Assembly (NCBI GenBank): GCA_900316305.1
Contig: ONCM01000009.1
Location: forward strand, 1-64,000
DNA: 64,000 nucleotides
DNA from: an uncultured Bacteroidales bacterium
Lineage (GTDB): Bacteria; Bacteroidota; Bacteroidia; Bacteroidales; WCHB1-69
Reading direction: 5' to 3'
Shown: one piece after another, positions 58,882-64,000 of the stretch
Layout of the letters: each line of letters starts with the position of its first letter
How positions within the stretch are numbered: position 1 is the first letter of the stretch
The notes under the pieces: generated by a model
Databases searched by the model: none
Told to the model about the DNA's origin: nothing
What the model saw: only the letters and a program-made list of their open reading frames with translations
Position numbers and translations under genes: made by a program

Positions 58882-60015
58882 TCAGAACTTGTATGTAAAC
58901 ATGACCTTCACCTTCCAGTCGTGGAAAGAGCCGTAAGATTTGGAACACCCTTCGAAGCCCTGAATCTGCAATTTCTCAGCGTTAATGGCGCGGGGGTCGT
59001 AAAAATAATACAGATTGTAGGTGAACTGGGTGGAGAGGAAAAAGCGATCCAAGGTCATCCCGACAGCGGCGCTCCCAATAAAGCTGGGCATGGGGTAGCA
59101 ATACATTTTAGAAACTTTCTTTCCAACACATTCACCGGCATTGTTATATTCGAATGAAATGGTTTTCAAATAGTTGAAGACCGAAATAACCGGCATTGCC
59201 GTCAGGTTGAGGGTGAGGTTGCGGAGACCTTTGTCGCGAAGTTCCACCGGATCGCGGTGCCAGCACACGATATTGGCCGAATAGCCACCGCCGATGGCGA
59301 CCTGCATGGTGGAAAAGCCGTCCAACAGGTTGTAGGCATCGTATGACGCTTTCGGGGAGTTGTTGAGGTCCCCTTGCATGTACCGCGCGGCTACCATCCA
59401 CGAACCAGTTGTTTTCCGTTGCACCAAACCAGCCTTGTACACAGCCGGATAAGCGAAACGCTTGTTATTGAAGATGTAATAGCCATCAATGGTGAGGCTT
59501 CTCAGCATGGACAGTTCGGAGGCGACCACTTCATCCTGCCAATAATCGGGAGTTCCTTCCTCCCCTACCGAGACTATTGCGTGATAGGGATTGGTGATCT
59601 TGAAAAAGTTGCAATTGATACCCCAGGCTTTCCCCAGGAGATTCAGTGCCAAAGCGCGTTTTGTGTACGCTTTCTTGGGGCCTATTTCAAAACTGTAGTC
59701 ACACACAAGCTTTCCGTAGCCCAACTCAAGACCGAGTTTCGTGCTTATCCCCCCTTTCAATGTGTACTGTGACAAGCCGGACAACGGATTATCCGCGCTT
59801 GAGTTAAGATCGAACAGAATATTCACATTGACACCCGCCTGCTGCTCAATAGAAAAAACACCGAGCGTGAACCCTTGTTTGGGCTGGTAAACGTACAACG
59901 TGTCTACATTCTTGTACGTGGTCATCATCCGGTTGACCTTTTGCCAAAAGGTGAGTTCCTGCGCTTGCACGGACAACACAGACAACAAAAAAACCAAGAC
60001 GAGTAATCGTTTCAT
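58882..60015 (-). CDS. DUF4421-like outer-membrane protein
   Basis: A 377-aa exported protein with signal peptide KRLLVLVFLLSVLSVQAQ. The mature part opens TFWQKVNRMMTTYKNVDTLY, has YTLKGGISTKLGLELGYGKL, FKITNPYHAIVSVGEEG and RQKTTGSW-like QRKTTGSWMVAARYMQGDLN, and ends WKVKVMFTYKF. The pattern and length fit DUF4421 barrels of unknown function. The ATG at 60015 opens the signal peptide; another ATG three codons upstream is possible. Promoter TATCTTTG at 60036-60043. Confidence 0.78.
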   Translation of the reverse strand: MKRLLVLVFLLSVLSVQAQELTFWQKVNRMMTTYKNVDTLYVYQPKQGFTLGVFSIEQQAGVNVNILFDLNSSADNPLSGLSQYTLKGGISTKLGLELGYGKLVCDYSFEIGPKKAYTKRALALNLLGKAWGINCNFFKITNPYHAIVSVGEEGTPDYWQDEVVASELSMLRSLTIDGYYIFNNKRFAYPAVYKAGLVQRKTTGSWMVAARYMQGDLNNSPKASYDAYNLLDGFSTMQVAIGGGYSANIVCWHRDPVELRDKGLRNLTLNLTAMPVISVFNYLKTISFEYNNAGECVGKKVSKMYCYPMPSFIGSAAVGMTLDRFFLSTQFTYNLYYFYDPRAINAEKLQIQGFEGCSKSYGSFHDWKVKVMFTYKF

Positions 60016-60035
60016 ATCAGACATCTTTCAAAATG

Positions 60036-60043
60036 CAAAGATA
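60036..60043 (-). promoter_or_regulatory. TATCTTTG -7 box of the DUF4421 gene
   Basis: TAnnTTTG box 20 bp before the ATG at 60015. Confidence 0.7.
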
Positions 60044-60088
60044 CAAAAAATTGAGAAAACCATTCAAACCACCATTCAAGCTATATAC

Positions 60089-60116
60089 AAAAAAACGGCC
60101 ACGTTTTCGTGACCGC
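60089..60116 (-). terminator. Terminator of the flavoprotein gene
   Basis: On the minus strand GCGGTCACG-AAAA-CGTGGCCG (one mismatch) is followed by a T-run, about 80 bp after the flavoprotein stop. Confidence 0.7.
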
Positions 60117-60153
60117 TTTTTCGATTTCAGAGATTTGCGGATTGCAAATCTTC

Positions 60154-60197
60154 GGGCGTATGCGATTCGCCAAGGGCGAAAAATTTTTCGCCCCTAC
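60154..60197. repeat. GGGCGTATGCG word plus GTAGGGGCGAA-type palindrome
   Basis: GGGCGTATGCGATTCGCC (60154-60171) precedes GGGCGAAAAATTTTTCGCCC and CTAC (60174-60197). On the minus strand the palindrome's GTAG supplies the TAG stop codon of the flavoprotein gene (complement of 60194-60196). Confidence 0.8.
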
Positions 60198-63100
60198 TGG
60201 AACGCGTTCTCGCTCAGGCCGTCGCCGCTGATGGCGAGACGCGACATGTAGGACGGGGCCTCTTTGCCGAGGTACTTATCGACGTAAATCTTGGCGAGGT
60301 ACTGACCCAACATGAAGCCGTGTCCGCGCATGCCGACCAAGAGGCCGTGCTCGGGATCCACGATGTAACGCGGCTCGGTGTAGTAACCTGCCCACGTGGC
60401 CTGGAAGCTGACGTTCTTCAACTGCGGAATCCAGTCGATGAACATTTCGGCGCACACCTGCAGGAAGTCCTGCGTGTTGTACTTCAGCTCCTTGCCGGCC
60501 TGCAGCTGCTCGGTAGCAGGCGACGCGCAGCCGATGATCTGGCCAGTCTCCGCGAACTGCTGTCCATAAACGGCGGAGAAGCCTTTGTACTTCCGACGGT
60601 CGATGAGCATGTCCAAGGAGTCGCCATCTTTACCCAACATCGGCAAGCGATGCGTGATAAAGGCTTGGTGCTTAATGGGATACAAGCCGAGATACATACC
60701 CAACTGTTCTGCAAACTTGTTGGCACTCGGTCCCAAAGCGTTCACGAAATGCTCGCAGTGGTATTCCACATACTGCTTGTCGTGGGTTTTCACCAAGGCC
60801 ATGAAGCCCTTGGCGGTTTTCTGCACCTCCAACAGACGGGTGTCTTCCAACAGCACACCGCCCTTCTCGATGGCGATGTTGCGGATGTAGTTGATGGTGG
60901 GGCCGGGCGTGGCCTGCCAGCACGCGTTGGTGATGCAGGCAGCCTGGTAGGTGTTGAGGTTCGGGTTGAAGTAGGGCGAAACCTCCTTCAGGAAGTCCTT
61001 CTTATCGACCATGTAGCCGTCGCTCCATTCGAGGGATTTCTCCAACGCCTTGTAGTTGGCCTCGTCGTGGGCGAACCCGACGTAGCGTGTGGGCTTGTAG
61101 TTGATGTTGGTAACCTTCTGGATGGATTCGAAGATGGCGCGGTTATGTTCCGCAATGTCCGCGATTTCGGGGACAGAGAAGCTAGGACGGCCGCCGCCGA
61201 TGCAGCGCCAGGAAGAGCCTCTCTCGGCGTTGCAGAGCACCACCTTCTTGCCGGCCTCGGCGAAGTAACGGAACAGACCGCTACCGGTGATACCGCCGCC
61301 CGCCACGAAAACGTCGCATTCGACCTTCTTGGTGGCTTGTCCGTGGACGTTAGTCACAAATTCCGCCGGTTTGTCGTTCGGAACGAGCTCGCCGATGTTG
61401 AGCTGCGAGGAGAGCGGACCGCGCGGAGTAGCATCGCCCACCACCTCCACACCGTGGCTGGCCAATAGCAGTTTCACGCGCGGGATGCAACGTTTACCGC
61501 GGCACGGACCCATCCCGATACGGGTGATGTGCTTGAGCTCATCTACGGAGATGATTTTCTTGCCTTTCACAGCCTCTAAGATGGTGTCGATATTGACATC
61601 GTCGCAGTGGCAGACGTAAGCGGGATCTTCCTCTTCCTTACCCAACTTCTGCCAGTTCAGCGGTTCGGGGTAGTTTGCCTTGAGGATGAAGCCGGTGACA
61701 GACATCAACGCTTCACCGCTGACATCCAAAGCTTTCACGCGAGCCACGTGCGTCTTGTTCTCGCCCTTGGTGATCTTTTCGATGACACCTTCACCCACCT
61801 TCTTGCCGTTGTCATCCACGAGGAAGACCTCGGCGTTCTCCTCTGCTTCGTACTCAAACGGCAGGAAGAGCCAGTTCTTAGGCAGGTTGTAGCCGAACAG
61901 CGCCAGACCGGGACAGTGGTTGACGCACTTCATACAGCCGATGCACTTGTCGTAGTCGATTTGTGGCACGTGGTTGGTGGCGATTTTGGTGATCGCACCT
62001 TGCGGGCAGGCGAATGTGCAGGGGTTGCAGGCGAAACCATAGAGGCAGTCGGCCATCACGAACGGCTTCTGCAGACGGTCGCCGGCGGGACGGTTGGGTT
62101 TCTCCAACACGCGCACGGGATGTTGCTGGGAATCCGCGTAATCCTTGGTCACAGCGAGGTAGTCGTCGTAGTTAAAGCGCACGTTCAGGGCTTGGGCAAT
62201 CTCCATGGCGGCCTGCTTGCCGCGCAACACAGCGCAGGTGCCTTCACCCACGCGGGTGGCGTCACCGATGCCGTAGGTGTTGAGTCCGAAGGTGACTTTG
62301 CCCTTTTCGAGGATGAGGTTGTCGGGCTTCAAGCCGGTACATATATTAATAAGGTCGATGTCTTTGATGATCTGTTCGGTGCCGGGCACGGGACGGAAGT
62401 TCTGGCATTCGGCAATCACCGCGCCGACCACACCGGTGTGGTCTTCGTTGGGGATGGCCTTGAGTAGGGTGTGGGAGGTGAGGATGGGAATGCCGAGACG
62501 ACGCACACGGTTTGCCTGCACCGGGAATCCGCCCTCATGGTCCATCGCTTCCACGATAGCCACCACTTTTGCGCCAGCCTGAACCGCCTGATAGGAAGTG
62601 AGATAGCCGATGTTGCCGGCGCCGATGGTGAGGATGCGCTTGCCGAGGAGCGTGTGCTGCAGGTTCATCATCTTTTGGACGACAGCGGCGGTATAAACGC
62701 CCGGCAGGTCGTCGTTCTCGAAAGTGGGCATGAACGGGAATGCGCCCGTAGCCACCACGAGGAAGTTGGCATCCACGAAGAAGATGTTGCCGTCCTGCAT
62801 GTTCTTGGCGGCCACGCGTTTGCCTTCGAGGATGTCCCACACGGTACTATTGAGCAGGATGCCGGAATGGTCATCGCCGGCGAGCGTTTTAGCGATGTCG
62901 AAACCGCGCATGCCGCCGTATTTCTGCTCCTTCTCGAAGAAGAAGAACTGGTGGGTCTGCATGGTGAACTGTCCGCCGATGCGGTCGTTGGATGTTGGGG
63001 ATGCCGAACTTGTTGAGCTGTTCGCGGCAGGCGAGGCCGGCAGGACCCGCACCGATGATAGCAACCTCGGTCTTATAGACCTTCGGGGCTGCACAGTTAC

Positions 63101-63413
63101 ATTCGCCGGTGGCCTCGGGCAGGTGGTTGTGGGCGATCTCCTCCACCTTCTTCACGCCATCCACGAGGGTGACGCAGATGCGCTTCACCACGCCGTCCAC
63201 AAGCATTTCGCAGGCACCGCACTTGCCGATACCGCAGTCCATGCTGCGCTCGCGGCCCTTCAAACTGTGACTGTGGATGGGGAAACCTGCCTGATGCAGG
63301 GCTGCCGCGATGGTGTAACCCTTCGCAGCCTTCACTTGCTGACCCTTGTACTCAAAGGTCGTAACCTCCCGTTCGGGAATGTCCAAGATGGGATGATGTG
63401 TAATCGGATACAT
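60194..63413 (-). pseudogene. Large iron-sulfur flavoprotein oxidoreductase, frameshifted near the first FAD motif
   Basis: Two frames together make a ~1070-aa FAD/iron-sulfur oxidoreductase. The first frame (63413 to about 62995) has a 2Fe-2S domain (CGIGKCGACEMLVDG) and the FAD motif VAIIGAGPAGLACREQLNKF, then runs off. The second resumes at DRIGGQFTMQTHQFFFFEK and continues: a second dinucleotide motif (ILTIGAGNIGYL), 4Fe-4S ligands (FACNPCTFACPQG, CIGCMKCVNHCP), a BFD-like 2Fe-2S domain (CHCDDVNIDTIL, GMGPCRGKRC), and a DAO-type FAD domain (FVAGGGITGSGLFRYFAEAG). The order resembles sarcosine/opine/proline oxidase-type enzymes. A few codons (VLVIE-like) plus frame are missing at the junction. 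It may be a real pseudogene or an assembly error. Confidence 0.85.
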
Positions 63414-63465
63414 GATTCTTGTTCTTATATTTTTGATTGTTGTTGATTCCGAAAATTACAAGTTG

Positions 63466-63473
63466 CAAAAATA
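63466..63473 (-). promoter_or_regulatory. TATTTTTG -7 box of the flavoprotein gene
   Basis: TAnnTTTG box 52 bp before the ATG at 63413. Confidence 0.65.
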
Positions 63474-63559
63474 GTTTTTTTTCAAACCGCATTCAAGAAA
63501 AAATTTTTGCGAGGTTTCAAAAAAAATTATCGAACAATGTTTGGATATTAAAAAAAATG

Positions 63560-63567
63560 TATTTTTG
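63560..63567 (+). promoter_or_regulatory. TATTTTTG -7 box of a possible small RNA
   Basis: TAnnTTTG box with a TTTG at about 63539-63543, giving the usual ~17-20 bp spacing. There is no plus-strand gene downstream within the window. Confidence 0.65.
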
Positions 63568-63571
63568 CAGC

Positions 63572-63658
63572 GGAGTTGGGTGAAAACCCGACTGACGATT
63601 CTGCGGATTCGTCGCCGGCGTTGGCTGATACCTTGTGTGTCAGCCTTACGTGTTTTTA
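63572..63658 (+). ncRNA. Candidate small structured RNA
   Basis: Immediately after the promoter box come three hairpins in a row. GTTGGGT-GAAA-ACCCGAC has a GNRA tetraloop. GACGATTC-TGCG-GATTCGTC has one mismatch. GGCTGATAC-CTTGT-GTGTCAGCC is followed by TTACGTGTTTTT. The last could be a weak terminator. Its 3' end overlaps the stop codon of the convergent nuclease-like gene (63646). No known family is recognised; it may be a small RNA or an antisense control of the convergent gene. Confidence 0.4.
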
Positions 63659-64000
63659 TAGTACAATCTCAGACCCTCTGCAGTTCTTATCCACAGTTCT
63701 GCTACCAAAGACCCTTTCTTTATTCGCTCTGCAAGTGATTTTCTCATCTGACGGTCGGTGAGACCGCAATCTTCAATGATTATTCTGTCAGACTGTTTGA
63801 ACCCATGGTTACACATGTTACGGAAAGATCTTTTGGGCTTTTCCCCCGAGAACCCCTCGTGTTCATACCACACCCCATCCACTTGCATATCGGGGCATTT
63901 GCCATAATACGGCGTTCCGCGCAAAGAGCCGAAAATCCTATCGTATGCCGGGTTCTTGTACGGCACATCCAATTTCGGCGGCATCACTACCTGTTTGCCT
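63646..64000 (-). CDS. C-terminal part of a CdiA_C-like nuclease-domain protein (partial)
   Basis: The frame is open to the window edge, so at least 117 residues of a longer protein are visible. KCPDMQVDGVWYEHEGF is followed by FKQSDRIIIEDCGLTDRQMR and VAELWIRTAEGLRLYYKNT. The PD-x-x-DG-x-WYE and KQSDxIII patterns resemble the tRNase domain at the C-terminus of contact-dependent inhibition toxins (CdiA_C, PF18451), which in Bacteroidota also ends phage- or plasmid-type proteins. The N-terminal context is outside the window. No immunity gene is visible downstream. Confidence 0.55.
   Translation of the reverse strand, partial: GKQVVMPPKLDVPYKNPAYDRIFGSLRGTPYYGKCPDMQVDGVWYEHEGFSGEKPKRSFRNMCNHGFKQSDRIIIEDCGLTDRQMRKSLAERIKKGSLVAELWIRTAEGLRLYYKNT

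Noticed and set aside
63572-63658. Cobalamin or other metabolite riboswitch
   Set aside because: GGGTGAAAACCC is similar to part of the cobalamin core, but the remaining conserved boxes are missing and no plus-strand gene follows.
1-64000. CRISPR arrays
   Set aside because: All tandem repeats have units of 7, 8 or 10 bp without spacers of constant length; no cas genes are seen.

Overview
This window is chromosomal DNA of a member of the phylum Bacteroidota, most likely an uncultured Bacteroidales. Four things point there. At least sixteen genes or RNAs are preceded by the phylum's promoter box TAnnTTTG. Three large secreted proteins carry type IX secretion (T9SS) sorting domains. The block bamD-rpoZ-coaBC-DUF4835-recN is in the order usual for the phylum. 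Recognisable Shine-Dalgarno sites are scarce. Gene order looks mostly like stable core chromosome, broken by three accessory patches.

Layout. 1-4.9 kb: end of an unknown gene, a CapA-like protein, an RluE-type pseudouridine synthase, tRNA-Ser, an orphan ABC ATPase and mutL. 5.2-7.4 kb (patch 1): a toxin-antitoxin pair, a long structured element, a small outer-membrane barrel and a cluster of palindromes ending at tRNA-Met. 7.6-21 kb: glutaminyl cyclase, aspartate kinase, three T9SS cargo proteins, uvrC, an OstA/LptA-like protein, a MORN-repeat lipoprotein and tRNA-Pro. 21-30.6 kb: a long minus-strand block from bamD to an esterase gene, including rpoZ, coaBC, a PorD-like gene, recN, xseB, trmD and an O-antigen-ligase-like gene. 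30.6-37.2 kb: sbcD, sbcC and a secreted protein. 37.2-42.1 kb: the two-gene TIGR03915/TIGR03916 DNA-metabolism pair, split by patch 2 (a RhuM-PLD protein, a secreted protein, a second structured element and a HEPN/MNT toxin-antitoxin pair). 42.2-49.6 kb: hflX, rnfDGEA without rnfB or rnfC, a membrane-anchored protein and a U32 peptidase. 49.6-54.5 kb (patch 3): a YgjP-like peptidase, three secreted genes each followed by the same ~65-bp element, and hicAB. 54.5-64 kb: a secreted nitroreductase fused to a flavin-reductase domain, gcvT, a cytidylate-kinase-like gene, an RsmI-like methylase, tRNA-Leu, tRNA-Gly, a DUF4421 protein, a large frameshifted iron-sulfur flavoprotein, a possible small RNA and the C-terminus of a CdiA_C-like nuclease.

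The most unusual feature is short repetitive DNA. (1) Spacers hold arrays of 7-bp (sometimes 8- or 10-bp) units. They abut or supply the stop codons of many flanking genes, and one array runs in frame inside the U32 peptidase. (2) A 28-bp palindrome beginning GTAGAGACG occurs in a spacer and, in the same reading frame, inside two unrelated proteins, where it encodes VETFHETSLQ. Related palindromes begin GTAGGGGCG or GTAGAGCCG. (3) Two ~220-bp nested-hairpin elements share short motifs and each sits just upstream of a gene for a small exported protein. (4) A ~65-bp element follows the stop codon of three consecutive secreted-protein genes.

Functional themes are cell-envelope export (T9SS cargo, PorD-like, BamD, OstA-like, O-antigen ligase), DNA repair (MutL, UvrC, RecN, SbcCD, TIGR03915/03916) and redox or flavin chemistry (Rnf, nitroreductase fusion, iron-sulfur flavoprotein). 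All functional calls come from reading motifs; no database search was run.
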